Source: Odobenus rosmarus divergens
Lineage: Eukaryota > Chordata > Mammalia > Carnivora > Odobenidae
Reading direction: 5' to 3'
DNA length: 64,000 nt
Assembly: GCF_000321225.1 (NCBI RefSeq)
Contig: NW_004450286.1
Span: 4,474,568-4,538,567 of the forward strand
Shown here: piece by piece, positions 11,606-23,255 of the stretch
Layout: every line of letters starts with the position of its first letter
How positions within the stretch are numbered: the first letter of the stretch is position 1
Program-made: the position numbers and the translations under genes
Notes under the pieces: model-generated
Seen by the model: only the letters and a program-made list of their open reading frames with translations
Told to the model about the DNA's origin: nothing
Database searches by the model: none

Positions 11606-12124
11606 GACCTCCACACTGATCATTTAATATCTTCTTTCAAATAATTGAATTGCATTGCAGGTTTAGAATATCAGAATACACACATGGAGAATATATATAA
11701 TGTCTAAGACATAAAAATGCACCACCATCAAATGGCAAGCAAATGGCTCATTTAGATAATTCAGTAAGTCAGTTTTCAACTAAGCAGTCATTGTGTTTTT
11801 AATGTAGTCAAAATGTCTAATTTGAGAACCTCACCCACAGAGCTACATGATAATTTAAATAAATTATACATATATGCTCAATTTTAGTTAGAAAAAAAAT
11901 TTAGGAGCCCATCCTGATATGTCTATTTTTAAGTGATTTTCATTTGTGAAAATATAAGGAGACTCCCCACCCTAAAGATACATTCTGTATTTTTTGCATA
12001 TGTAACCTATATAGTTCCTTTTACCTTTTCCATTGTCAGTTTTTAATTTCCCTATATCTTAACGAGAACTTTTTAGTGAGAAATTAGTAAACTGAGAATT
12101 GAATACAGGAGGAAACTGTTTATA
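11606..12124. other. Intron sequence, nothing recognised
   Basis: AT-rich unique-looking sequence with no repeat ends, open frames or RNA motifs. Confidence 0.5.
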
Positions 12125-12412
12125 TACTTTTTAATATTTTTTATTGTTTCAAGTTTTTATTTAAATTCCAGTTAGTTAACATACAGTGTAATATTAGTTT
12201 CAGGAGTAGAATTTAGTGATTCATCACTTACATACAACACACAGTGCTCAACACAAGTGCCCTCCTTAATACCCATCACCCATTTGGCCCATCCCTGCCC
12301 ACCTCTCCTCCAGTAACCCTCAGTTTGTTCTCTATCATTAAGAGTTCTCTTTTATGGTTTGCCTCTCTCTCTTTTTCCCCTATGTTCATCTGTTTTGTAC
12401 ACTTTTATTAGC
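12125..12412 (-). mobile_element. Carnivore LINE-1 3' end, 5'-truncated
   Basis: Antisense 3' UTR landmarks are present: TTTATTTAAATTCCAGTTAGTTAACATACAGTG, GTGCTCAACACAAGTGCC..., AATACCCATCACCCATTT, CCTCAGTTTGTTCTCTATCATTAAGAGT. The copy ends near 12412. It is about 290 bases and non-coding. Confidence 0.8.
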
Positions 12413-12799
12413 ATAAGCCTTTAAAACCATCCATAAACCTGGTCTAAAGTGTGAGTATGATTTATGATTCTTTCACTGATCTGATTTGATAGTAAGTAGA
12501 AACTGATATTAATTAATCAGTCAAACAGTATATTTTTTATTATCTTCTATGATATTTTGTTGAGCAACTATGGGGAATATAGGGTTCAGCCCTAAGCATT
12601 TATCATCTTTTTGGAAATGTAAGACATATATCCATGGAAACATAAGGGAGCAGAGCAAGAGTCTACTGACTATAACTGACAAATACTGTTATAAGAAAAA
12701 ACATAATCAATAGAATATTTAAGCCCTTTTACACAGAGGTGGCTTTATAGATTATTAAAAAGAGGGTTTTTAAAAAAAGTATAGAGAAAATGAAAAAAT

Positions 12800-14235
12800 A
12801 ATCATAGTGAGGCAGCACAGGTTTATTAAAGAAAAACAAAACACTCAATTTTACTTCTTATTTTTTGCTTGGGTTGCTAAACTTTTAGAAAATACTATAG
12901 AGCCAGATATCTGGATTTCTATGATACATTTGACAAGGTTTCTTATAGTGTACAAAGAGCAAAAGAGAAAACTATAGATTTTATACATGGAAATGTACAG
13001 CTAGTCACATTATTAAATGATGAATAAGTGTTAGTCAAAGCCCAGTGATTAATACGTTAACACAAAATGGAGAAGGTGTGTGCAGGACAATATTCTTAGC
13101 CCTGCTCTTTTCAACATTGTTTCTGCAAATTACTGGCATGAGTAATCTGGATGATAGGAGATAAGATTTGCAAATAATCAGAGCTTGGAAGAATAATGAA
13201 TGTATTAGAAGGCTAAATTAGGTCCCAAAATTTCTGGACAGGCAGGAACAGACAAAACAAGGACAGTTTTATCAGGAATAGATTTAAGCTTGTGGTTTCC
13301 TAGTAGCAAAACAAAACAAAATCTGCCACTCCCTAAAAACCAAAATCAGCCAATCAGCCAATCAGCCAACCAACCAACCTAACTGGAAACCACAAATAAA
13401 TGAGATACCTTTTAGCAAGTGAAACAATTGTAAGGATTTTATTTGGCTAAAACATCCATAAGAGTTAATAGTATGATGGCATTATAAAACAGGTAATGTA
13501 ATCTTAGGCTATATCACCGTTTCTCAACCTTTTTTCATTATTGTCCCTCTAAGAAGTTTTTTTAGAATTGTTTTTCTCCTGATAATTACCCTATTAAATT
13601 TTAATGACACAGATACATTGTCTATCTCTTTATGTACTTTATCTGTGTCTGTGCTATTTACATAAAAGAGTAAGACTTTTTTCACAAGAACTGATTTTTA
13701 CGCTCTTGTGGGCAATATTAACCCTCATTGAGAATTCACAGGCTTTCTTAATAGAGAATTAATAGAATGAGGAAAGGAAAATTCTACTGTTCTTAGAAGT
13801 GTTTAAAATAATATGTTTCCTTCTGAATGCCACATTTTAAGACATAATTCAGAACTAGATGGTATTCAAAGGAGAGCAGGTAGATGGCATGGCATAGCGT
13901 GAAGGATTTTTAAAGGGTGGGGAACTATCATTCTGGAGAAATGGAAGGGGTACTCATACCTATCTTCAGATATGTGGGGGAAAGTTCTATGACAAAAGCG
14001 ATTTAATCATTGAACAGTTGCTTTAGCAAAACATATTTTGACAAATATTATAAGTTACTTAGTTCAGAGTATCCAAAGATAGAAAAGATTGTTTCATTAG
14101 GAATAATATTCTTTGTCACTAGATGTACTGTATGTACAATGACCCCGTGGTGGGGAACATGATAGAGAAGATTCAGAGCCTATTTGGACAGGATGACCTT
14201 AGCATCCTTTTTATTCCTGATTCTATGATACTGGG
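12800..14235 (+). mobile_element. Ancient L3/CR1-type LINE remnant
   Basis: A segment at 12915-12950 still reads like the reverse-transcriptase motif around ..LDF.DTFDKVSY, and 13092-13180 like ..LSPALFNIV..D...FA.. of CR1-type LINEs. Further on, 13820-14235 carries the typical 3' wording (..CGTGAAGG.., ..TCCTGATTCTATGATA at the end). It is heavily eroded, with many stops. The stretch 13230-13820 between the blocks is less certain. Confidence 0.5.
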
Positions 14236-15083
14236 CAGTAGGAGATAAACTGAACCTTGAAGGAAAAGATAGATTTGGATAAACTTAGAGGATATAATAC
14301 TCCAAAGTGGATATTTGGTTTCTCAGACATGGAAATTAGAGCATACAGACTTGATTTCTGCTCTGCTTTGTCCAAAATTCACTGTCTGGACCCAAGATGT
14401 CACCAACATCCTTACCTATAATATGTTGGATTTAGATTAGATTACATCTATCGTTGCTAGTTCTAGAAATCTAAGATACTACAACTTAGTAATTTATGTT
14501 AGGAAGATGCCTTTCCTATTGTCCAGTCTTCCCCATCAGCTCAAGCAATTCACAAGGTACTTATAAATCATTCAGACTGGGACCTTGAATTACCATATGC
14601 GACAAAATATCATCTTTTAGAATGTGTGTGCTCAGCTACAGTAGAAGTGAGAGAAACTTCGTTAACCAAAAAAAAAAGTTTTATGATAAAGGGTAGAAGT
14701 TACTGTTGTTTAAAGATGTTGCTGGTCAGAGTCTCTGTGATTACCATCTCTCCATAGTAAGGGATCTTTTATACTTCTAAAACATCAGGCCTTTAAGGTT
14801 GCTCTGGACAAAGGTGGCAGTACTGGTCTATGCTGGAATTAAAATAGTTAGGTCAGGGAAATTAGAGTTTATAAGAATCTGGCAGTTAACTTTTCCAAAT
14901 CATTGTTGAGTAAAGGTTCCAGATGTTTACTCAGTAGAAAGCTAAGCCTGTGTACAAAGTGTCTGAAAATCAAAAAAGTAGATTAAAAAGAAATGAGGAT
15001 AAAGTTGTGTAGCTTTTGCATTTGTAGGAATTGTTATTAAAATTATAACATAAACAGGGTTTTAATGTGTGAAATATCAAAAG
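14236..15083. other. Intron sequence, nothing recognised
   Basis: There is a short A-run at 14669-14678. No coding signal or recognisable repeat. Confidence 0.45.
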
Positions 15084-15187
15084 TATTGTTGTATTTGTTG
15101 TTGTTGTCATTAGTGGTGGTAGCAGCAGCAGTACAAGTAGCAATAGTCTTAGTTGTAGTTGTAGTAGTAGCAACAGTAGTAGTAGTG
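15084..15187. repeat. Imperfect trinucleotide repeat (TTG/GTA/GCA)
   Basis: About 100 bases of GTT, GTA and GCA triplets with interruptions (e.g. TTGTTGTTGTTGTC, GGTAGCAGCAGCAG, GTAGTAGTAGCAACAG). It has the same triplet mix as the much larger array at 25134-25938. Confidence 0.85.
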
Positions 15188-16599
15188 TTTACTTGAATTT
15201 TTTGCCTCAGTTTCATGCCCTGAAGTTATGGGCAGCTTTCCAATACTCATTAGTCTGGGAAAGTTGAGTAGACTATAACATAATGATTGATTATTTTCTG
15301 TGAAACATTTCTACTCCACTTTAATCCAACTTGTTTGTTTTTTTCCTGTGACTTCAAATGTATTTCATTAGCTGAAAAGATAGAAAACTTATGTGTGACG
15401 GGGAGATTGAGGATTTTGCAGAGGGCACCATGATATAATGGGAAGAAAAGATCTTATGTTGGTAGTATGACCTTGGAAAGGTTACTTAACTTCTCTTTCC
15501 TTGCCCGTAAATTGGTTACAACACTGTCCCAGTGAATCTTTCTCATGTAATTCTTAGTCCTCCTTGTGTACCAGAATCACTGGGAGAGTCCTTACAAAAT
15601 GGAGGTGTCTATCCTCTAACCTAGTTTGAAGGAGGCCCTGGGTCTCTCTCTCTCTTTTTTTAATCTCTTCAGGTGTTGTAAGCACAAAATTGGATAATAT
15701 TGTTAAAGAGCCCTGAAAAGGGTATTCAAATGAGCATTTCCCAAGGAAAAGCATGGGTGATATTTTTTCCATAGGATTTTTCTTACTAGTAACAGCAGTG
15801 TCTTCACTGATTACTATGCTCTGCCCCCTACCAGGAGAAGTCAAGAGAGACAGAACATGCCTAGATGATTCTACTCAGTTAAGAGTCATGCTCCCAGATT
15901 CTAGACCTGTCATAGTCATGGCACCAATGATGACCAGCCTGTACCTGTGGTTTCCCAAAGGCTCAAAACTACCAGCCCAGCCTTATCTGGCCTCACAGCT
16001 AGATCAGAGGTCAAAAGCTGCTCCTCTCTGCACAGAGATGAAGCCAATATCCATGAAGAACTTCACTAGTTACCTATCAACCTCCAAACATTCCCTAAAA
16101 TTATTCCTTTATGGTTGGTAAATTTAGGGTCCTTGAACTATGTTCAAATGTGTGACTTGGTTAGTGCTATAAAGCTGATTGACCCCCCCTTTTTTTTAAC
16201 TATCTGAGATATAACAGGACACGAATATCATGGGATTTCATTTTATTACTCAATGTCAAACCTATAAATATTCAAAGAAAAGTGTCTGGGAGAGATTAAA
16301 CTTCTGATAAGTATTCAACAGGAGAATAAAGATTAACCTTTTGTATAAAAGATTAACCTTTTGTATATGATAAAAAATTAATATAAAATATAAAATTAGT
16401 ACCAAAGACATTTGGCAGAAGAGGTATAGGATGAATTTGTATTTTGAAGTGACTACACAAGTTCTAATCTTCTATTAAGGGGAACGAAAGATTGACCAGC
16501 AAAAAATGTCACTTCTTAAGGTGACAGAAGAAAGAATCTATAAGTAATAGGGGTCTTTGTCCAACCAGACTAGATTCTTTGGAGACTAATGATAATTTT
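15188..16599. other. Intron sequence, mostly unrecognised
   Basis: A short diverged hAT-like (MER5-like) fragment is possible at 15560-15650 (TGTACCAGAATCACTGGGAG). A perfect 19-base tandem pair AAGATTAACCTTTTGTATA lies at about 16329-16366. The plus-strand open frame 15753-16121 (122 codons) matches nothing I know. Confidence 0.4.
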
Positions 16600-16773
16600 T
16601 TTTTTTAAAGATTTTATTTATTTATTCATGAGAGACAGAGAGAGAGAGAGAGGCAGAGGGAGAAGCAGGCTCCCAAGGAGCAGGGAGCCCAATGCAGGAC
16701 TTGATCCCAGGACCCTGGGATCATGACCTGAGCCGAAGGCAGATGCTTAACCATCTGAGCCACCCAGGCGCCC
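16600..16773 (-). mobile_element. Can-SINE
   Basis: Minus-strand copy with tail-side AAAGATTTTATTTATTTATTC and an intact head GAGCCACCCAGGCGCCC. A perfect 18-base target duplication GAGACTAATGATAATTTT is at 16582-16599 and 16774-16791. Confidence 0.96.
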
Positions 16774-17079
16774 GAGACTAATGATAATTTTAAAAAAGAA
16801 AGCTATGTTTAATTTATATTGTATAATGATTCTTAATTTTTATATAAGACTACATAAGTATAGATAGCTTTCTGGTTTCTAGATTACAACTTTTTATTTT
16901 TTGCCTACTTAAATAATTCACTGATCATAAGATGTTGAACTTGGTATACAGATTGAACTCTGTTTAATTTTTGACAGTTTTCTCTAAATTGATTCATGAT
17001 TCCTTCTTTCAACTCTAGTTGTGGAAACAAACAAACAAGCAAAAACAGACAAAAATCTCTGTCTTCTTAGAACTTAGTT

Positions 17080-17904
17080 TCTAATAGAGAGAAAAGCAAT
17101 AACCAGAGAGACAGAAAATCAGAGAGATGGTTTTATTAATTTGTAGTGTTTCAGATGGTATTAGGGCTACTGTGAAAAAAATAAAGCAGGAGAGGAGTGA
17201 TGGGTTACTGGGCAGGATTGCTTTCATTAAAAAAAAAAAAATTAGCAGAGAATGTCTCACTGCTAAGTGGATATTTTTGCAGGGACCTAGAGAGGTAAGA
17301 GAAAGAGAGAGAGCCATGAAGGTATCTGGGACAAATTTGGTGGAGAAAAGTTCCCTAAAATGGGAAGAATAAATTCTGAGGCATGTAAGAAAAATCGCAT
17401 ATTGGTTTGGGATGGCCATAGAAGGATGGGAGATGAAGAGGTGGGAGGGTAGTTTTAAGCCATTGTAAGGATTTTGTCAATTACTCTCAAAGAAACAGGG
17501 GTAACTCGAGGGTTTTAAGCTGAGAAATAACATAATCTGGCTTTTTCATAGGATGGTTCTGGTATCTGTGTTGAGAATAGATTATGGTAAGGTAGAACTG
17601 GATATATGGAAGTCTGTCAGAGGCTACTGTAATGGTGTAGGGAAGATATACTGTGGGCTTGGACCAGAGTGGTAGTAGTGGAGCTGATGAGAAGTAATAA
17701 CCTGACAAGATTTTCTGATAGATCTGATGTGGGGTGAAGAGAGAAAAGAAGAAATGATTACTCCGCAGGTTTTGTATCTGAACAATTAGAAGGGTGACAT
17801 AGCCATTGCTAAGATCTGGAAGGCTGTGGATGCAGAACATTTGGGGGACTTGATCAGGTGTTTGGATTTGGATATGCTAAGTTTGAGATGGCTATCCAAC
17901 ATTA
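17080..17904 (-). mobile_element. Ancient LINE-2-type repeat, antisense (left part)
   Basis: Diverged antisense L2-type wording: AAAATAAAGCAGGAGAGG, AGCCATTGTAAGGATTTTG, CTGTGTTGAGAATAGATTATGG, GGCTTGGACCAGAGTGGTAG, GATATGCTAAGTTTGAGATGG. The same order of landmarks recurs at 20290-21020. It is split from its continuation (18371-19110) by the MLT1 LTR. Confidence 0.6.
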
Positions 17905-18370
17905 AAATGAAGATATCATGTGTTCCACCAAAAGGATTATGTTGAAGTCCTAACTCCCCATACTTTAGAATGTAACCTTGTTCAGAAATAGGGTCTCTAC
18001 AGATGCAATTAGTTAAGATGAAACAATAGTGGAGTATGGTGGGCCCATAATTCAATATGACTGGGGTCTTTATAATAAGATAACCATGTGAAGACAGAGA
18101 CCTACAGAAAGAACACTATGTAATGATGAAGACAGAGATTGGAATTTTGTACCTGCAAGCCAAGGAATGACAAATATTGCTAAGAAAGCACCAGAAGCTG
18201 GCAAGAGGCAAGAAAAGATTTCCCTACAGTTTTCAGAGGGACCCAGACCCTGCCAACAGCACCTTGATTGTGGATTTATAGCATTCAGAGCTATGAGATA
18301 ATACGTTTGTGTTGTTTTAGGCCATGTAGTTTGTGATGCTTTGTTATGACAGCCCTAGGAAATGAATACA
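17905..18370 (+). mobile_element. MLT1-type MaLR LTR
   Basis: It begins around AAGATATCATGTGTTCCACC and continues GTTGAAGTCCTAACTCCCCA, AATATGACTGGGGTCTTTATAA, GAGATAATACGTTTGTGTTG. It ends TTGTTATGACAGCCCTAGGAAATGAATACA, the standard MLT1 layout. It is inserted into the older L2-type repeat around it. Confidence 0.85.
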
Positions 18371-19110
18371 GAGAATAAGGTGAGTACTGAGAGTTTGCCA
18401 CTGGATTCAGCTAGGTGGAGTTATTGGTGAGCTAGACAGGAGCAGTTTCAGTAGGGGAGAGGCTTAAAATCCTGATTGGAGTGGGTTCAAGACAAGAGAG
18501 AAGATGGAATAAATTGGGAGTAGTAAGTATAGGTAAATCTTTTAAGCAGCATTTCTGTAAAGGAGGAAGCAAAGAAATGAGATCATAGAGAAAGGAAGAT
18601 ATGAGGTCAAAGGAAGTGTTTTCCTCTTTCCTTCCTCCCCCTCTCCCTTTGATACCCTTCTTTCTCTCTTCTACTCTTCCCTTCCCTCCTTCTTTTATTT
18701 TCTTTCTTTCTTCCTTTTTGGATGAAAATATTATTATATGATTGATTGATGATGGAAGTAATTCATTAGAGAAGAGAAAGTTGATTTGCGAAGAGGGACA
18801 GACAACAATTATGGGACAAATACCCCTTAGAGGCAGAATGGGATCTAGTGCATAAAAGGAGGGTGACCTTATACAGGGCAGAGACAGAAAGAAGACAGAG
18901 TCCATGGCCATAGCTATAAAATAGTAAATATATGTGAAGAGAGTTTATGAAAGATTTTTTCCAGTCCCTTCTATTTTTCTATGAAAGGAGAAGCAAGATT
19001 ACCTGCAAAGAGAAAAGACAGTAGTAGAGTTGTTCATAATTAAGGAGAGAAGAAATTTAGGACATGGTCATCTAGGAGAGTGGAAAAATTGCAGGCAGAG
19101 GTAGTAGGAT
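18371..19110 (-). mobile_element. Ancient LINE-2-type repeat, antisense (right part)
   Basis: It continues the element left of the MLT1 LTR, with landmarks AGACAGGAGCAGTTTCAGT, CTGATTGGAGTGGGTTCAAG and AGGAAGCAAAGAAATG. A C/T-rich low-complexity stretch occupies about 18619-18719. Confidence 0.5.
18619..18719. repeat. CT-rich low-complexity tract
   Basis: About 100 bases of pyrimidines (TTCCTTCCTCCCCCTCTCCC..., TTTCTTTCTTCC) with few interruptions. Confidence 0.85.
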
Positions 19111-19929
19111 TACAGGCAGTCCTTTTGAAGTTGGTGGTCATGAGTTCAGAGAGACCAGTCAGCACAATAGTTTAACAGAATTTCTGGACAACGTATCTTT
19201 CCCATGAATAGGACTGTCAGATAGAATATAGCACACCCTGTAAAATTTAATAGATAAATAATAATTTTTTAACATATATTCCCAACTTGCTGAAGGTCAT
19301 AGGTTTCCATCTGCAAATGTAAGGGTCACCTGTGGTGGTTAGATTCTCATTCATTTCATGATGTGTATGAATGTTGGGCAAGGCACCACTTTTTGAACTA
19401 GACTTTTTGAAGCTGTATGATTTTTGCAAACTAATTTCTGGACTGGATTGTAAATCTGCCAAATGTTGATCCAACTATTTAATGTTTTTACTAAGAAATA
19501 ATAAGAAATGTTGACGACTTAAATATCTTTCCTTGTTGCTCTTGCCATCTCTCCAGGAACATTCACCCTGCTGGCAGACTTTCAGCAATTTTATGTTAAT
19601 CTCTTTAGTGATAAAAACTGCATTAACAACCTTTAGGCTATTGAAAGTTAACTCTCTAGCAATGGTGGCCAAGGTGTACATAGTTTTTCTTTTGGTGCAT
19701 TTATATAAACCCTGGAGACAAAGTGGTATTTTTTTTTTTTTTATTCCTGAAGGCTTACTTATTCTGGTCTTACAAAGTTATTTTTGATCAATGGAATGTT
19801 TTAACACAATTAAAAATAAAAATGGCATTAGAGTCTTAAATTGGGGGAATTGAAACTCCTGATATGAATGGTCTATGAGGACTGGTCCAATTGTTCAGTA
19901 TCAAAAAAAAGTACTGATTCATTTGGTTC
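19111..19929. other. Intron sequence, nothing recognised
   Basis: A T-run lies at about 19729-19742. Small overlapping open frames on both strands at 19247-19787 have no recognisable family features. Confidence 0.45.
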
Positions 19930-21190
19930 TTAAATAATAATTATAGCCATGATTTATTCAGTATTTACTATGTACAAAGTACCATCTGTACTGAACATTT
20001 AACATACCAACTTTTAACAAAAACCTAATAGGGACTCTCGTGAATCCATTCAACAAATATTGGTTCTACCAAGCCTTGGAAATAATAGTGAATGAAAGAC
20101 ACAAAAATCCCTGACCTCATTGAGCTTACATTTTAATAGGCAAGAGGCAATAAAAAATAAATAATAATATATTGGATAGTAAGAAATGCTTTGGAAAAAA
20201 AATAAAGCAGGTAATGGGGATATAGGATAATGGAAGCAGAGATCAATTTTTGATAGGGAGCTCAAAGAGACTTTATTGACATTAAGCAAAAACCTGAAGG
20301 AATAAAAAAGTGCTATATGTTGTCATTTGAGGAAAAAGCATCCCAGGGGTAGAGAACAGCAAGTACAAAGGCCCTAGGGGGAGAAACATACCTGACATCT
20401 TGAATCAATAGCCAAGGTATTTGGAGTAAAGTGAACAAAAGGGAGATAAGAAAAAGATTAGGTCAAATAGAAGAGATGGTATCATTTGAGACTTTGTAGG
20501 TCATTGTAATGATCTGAGTTTTTGCTCTTAAAGAAACAAGATATGGGAGGTATTAAATAGTTGAGTGACTTGATTCAACTTTAATTTTAAAAAAGATCAC
20601 TCTGGAAGGTGTGAATAGATTGCTGAGGAACAGGTGAGGAGGCAGAAAGGCCAGGGTGAAGGCTATGTTAACAATGTGATGAGAGATGCAGTAATCCAAG
20701 GTGGGAGCAGCAAGAAAAGGTAGTGAGAAGTAGTATGATGCTAGATACATTTTGAAAGGAGAACTGTCAGGATTTTTGGTTTATTGGGTGAAGAGTATAA
20801 AAGACAGAGGTAAGGCTGACTATAAAGTTTCTGACCTGAGCAACTGGAGGGATAGGAGTTACCTTAATTGAAATGAGGAAAACTTAGGAGGAGGCTTTGT
20901 CAGGGAAAATCATGAAATTGGTTTTGAACAAGATGAGTTTAAATTCCTATTAGACAGCCAAGTAGAGATGTCCAGTAGCCAGCTGGACATATAAATCTGC
21001 AGTCTGGACTGCAGGTATAAATTTGAAAGTTTTATTTAAAGCCGTATTATTGGTTATTGTCAAGTTGATGAGAATAGATAGACAAAGTTTAGATCCAGTA
21101 ACTATGTCCTGCAGTAATCCAATGTTGAGTAGGCAGATGAAAAGAAGTATATAAATGAGACTGGGGAGAAGCCAGCAAATCACAAAACTA
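19930..21190 (-). mobile_element. MIR/LINE-2 remnants, antisense
   Basis: 19930-20040 has MIR/L2-like wording (ATTTACTATGTACAAAGTACC). From 20045 the antisense L2 3' end is clear: ATCCATTCAACAAATATTGG, CTGACCTCATTGAGCTTACATTT. This is followed by the longer L2-type body to about 21190 (AAGTACAAAGGCCCTAGG, TTGTAGGTCATTGTAATG, AGATGTCCAGTAGCC). No frame is intact. Confidence 0.7.
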
Positions 21191-21429
21191 ATTGAAGACA
21201 GAACCTAGATTTGAACCCAGGTCTGTGGGGTCCCTCTAATTCCTTTGACCTTAGTCAGTTGTCTACATGGCCACATTTTGTTATAATTATTAATCTGTAT
21301 TATTTCAAAGCCCTAATCAATTTCTAGAAAGAAAAATGCTAATCAGTACCCAAGGTACCTGAATGAATTACTCCTCAAAAAAACACTAAAAGATGAGAAA
21401 AAAAGTAATGGATAGTAAGAGCTTTATTT

Positions 21430-21605
21430 TGTATGTCAAGCATTATGCCTGGTCCATTATAGATAACATCTCATTTAATCCTCATTTTAGGTTATTATGT
21501 TCCCCATTTTGCAGAAGGATTTGAGGTCAGCAGAGTTTAACTACTTTCTCAAGTTCATTCAATTTTTAAGTGGCAGAGTTGGGATTTCTACCTAATTTTA
21601 TTTTC
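21430..21605 (-). mobile_element. MIR SINE, antisense
   Basis: Landmarks are AACATCTCATTTAATCCTCA, CCCCATTTTGCAGAAGG and AAGTGGCAGAGTTGGGATTT, in the order expected for a reversed MIR core. Confidence 0.75.
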
Positions 21606-21777
21606 TACTATTTTACGTTTCATCATCTATCGCCAACTAAGAGAAAATTATCGCTGTAACAAGCAACATTGAAAAGCATAATAGATATCCACAGTAACTG
21701 TTTAATAGAAGAGGCATACTCTTCATGTGGCTATTTCTTGTATCAACCTAAAATAAAGCCAGTGTCATAAAACTAGG

Positions 21778-21848
21778 TTATATATATATATATATATATA
21801 ACCTGAGCCAAAGGCCTATGCTTAACCAATTGAGCCACCCAGGCGCTT
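21778..21848 (-). mobile_element. Head-only Can-SINE fragment fused to a TA repeat
   Basis: (TA)n at 21779-21800 is followed directly by CCTGAGCCAAAGGCCTATGC and then GAGCCACCCAGGCGC (to about 21847). This is only the tRNA-like head of a minus-strand SINE. The body and tail are missing and the TA repeat stands in their place. Confidence 0.85.
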
Positions 21849-21959
21849 CTACAAGCATTTAAATGTACTTTGAAAGTGTATGCTTGGTAAGTTATCCTAA
21901 GTCTTTTCTAACAAAAACCAGTTAGAAAATATAATGGAAACAAAGATTTTAGTCACTAA

Positions 21960-22560
21960 GTTGACAAAACTTTGGCTCCTTCCAGAAATCTCAATGCAGT
22001 TCTCTCCCTCATTTCATATATGTCTCTACTCAAAGTCACGTCTTTGGAGAAACCTCTTCTGTGTCTATTTAAATAGGCTTTCTCCTAGTCAGTTTTTTTT
22101 TTTTTTTAAGATTTTATTTATTTATTTGACAGAGAGAGACACAGTGAGAGCAGGAACACAAGCAGGGGGAGTGAAAGAGGGAGAAGCAGGCTTCACGTGG
22201 AGCAGGGAGACTGATGCGGGGCTCGATCCCAGGACCCTGGGATCCTGACCTGAGCCGAAGGCAGACACCTAATGACTGAGCCACCCAGGCACCCCTCTCC
22301 TAGTCAGTTCTTATCTTATTATCCCACTTCTTCTTCTTCAAGTACTATATATCTACTTGAATTGAACTGTGTATTTAAGTACGTTCTTAATTATTATTTT
22401 GTATTTACCTACTTAAATGTAAGTTCTACAAAATCTAGGATTTTTTTTTAATATTTCTTATTCAGGGGTATAGCTCCAGTTCCTAGAGGAGTTTAAGTTA
22501 CATTGTACTATTTAATAAATATTTGTTCAGTGAATTTATGTTGGATAAATGAAAAAAGAA
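21960..22560 (+). mobile_element. LINE-2 3' region, split by a SINE
   Basis: Sense L2 wording before the SINE is CTCAAAGTCACGTCTTTGGAGAAACC. After it come AAATGTAAGTTCTACAAAATC, and TTTAATAAATATTTGTTCAGTGAAT at the 3' end. Confidence 0.65.
22095..22295 (-). mobile_element. Can-SINE
   Basis: Full-length minus-strand copy, with T-run and AAGATTTTATTTATTTATTTG at the left and head GAGCCACCCAGGCACCCC at the right. An exact 14-base target duplication TCTCCTAGTCAGTT lies at 22081-22094 and 22296-22309. It is inserted in L2. Confidence 0.96.
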
Positions 22561-22705
22561 AAAGCAAGGAAAGGGAAGGGAAGGAAAGAAAATAAACAAA
22601 GGAAGGAACAAAGAAGAAAGGAAAAGAAGAAAGGAGGAAAGAAGGAAGGGGAATAAAGGAAGAGAAAAGAAGGAAGAAACAAAGAGATAGCTAAGAAAAT
22701 AAAGA
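22548..22705. repeat. GA-rich (GGAA/GGAAA) low-complexity tract
   Basis: About 150 bases that are almost only A and G (AAGGAAAGGGAAGGGAAGG..., GAAGGAAGGGGAATAAAGG). The minus-strand open frames over it (22498-22751) are artefacts of composition. Confidence 0.9.
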
Positions 22706-23039
22706 CAGAAATGGTCAAGGTGCAGATACTTAGGCATCCTCCACTAGCCATGCCTATTCTTTTCTCAGCTTTTTACCAATTTGGGGTTGATGTGTTGACT
22801 CTCAAATACTGGCACATGACTGTAGCCCCACTGACTAGATTTGCCAAAAAGATATTATGACACAGAAAGTTACCCTTTTCTCATATATTTTCAGAATAAT
22901 CCCCCCTTCCCTGAATTGCTCAGAGATTTAAAAAGACAGTTTATTCTCCCATATCCTTTTAGTTGCGTATTCTTGATTTTCAGACCACTTAAAATGTTAT
23001 TTATATATTTATTTGTTTGTTTATTTATTTTCTAATTGC

Positions 23040-23255
23040 TTATCCAAAAATAGTATCTCATAGAAACAGAATTTTAGAGTTGATGGGATTTTAGTGATTC
23101 TCCAATCCAGCCCCTGATTTTGCAAATGAATAAATGAAGGCCAAGATGGAGAGAGGGAGGGAGAGAGAGAGATTGAGAGAGGATCAATCACATGCTGACA
23201 ACTGACAGAAAGAAGACTCCAACCCAGGTCTTCTGACAAGTTATCCAGAGCAAGG
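23040..23255 (-). mobile_element. MIR-like remnant, antisense, with an internal GA tract
   Basis: CCAATCCAGCCCCTGATTTTGCAAATGAATAAATGAAGGCC and ACTCCAACCCAGGTCTTCTGAC resemble a reversed MIR. They are separated by a GAGAGGGAGG-type tract at 23148-23185. Confidence 0.5.

Noticed and set aside
13300..13385. CAGCCAATCAGCCAATCAGCCAACC run resembling clustered CCAAT boxes
   Set aside because: It is a short tandem repeat of an 8-9 base word in AT-rich intron without other promoter features.
15753..16121. 122-codon plus-strand open frame outside recognised repeats
   Set aside because: The protein has no recognisable family, the frame is not bounded by splice sites with a credible partner exon, and its length is within chance for 64 kb.
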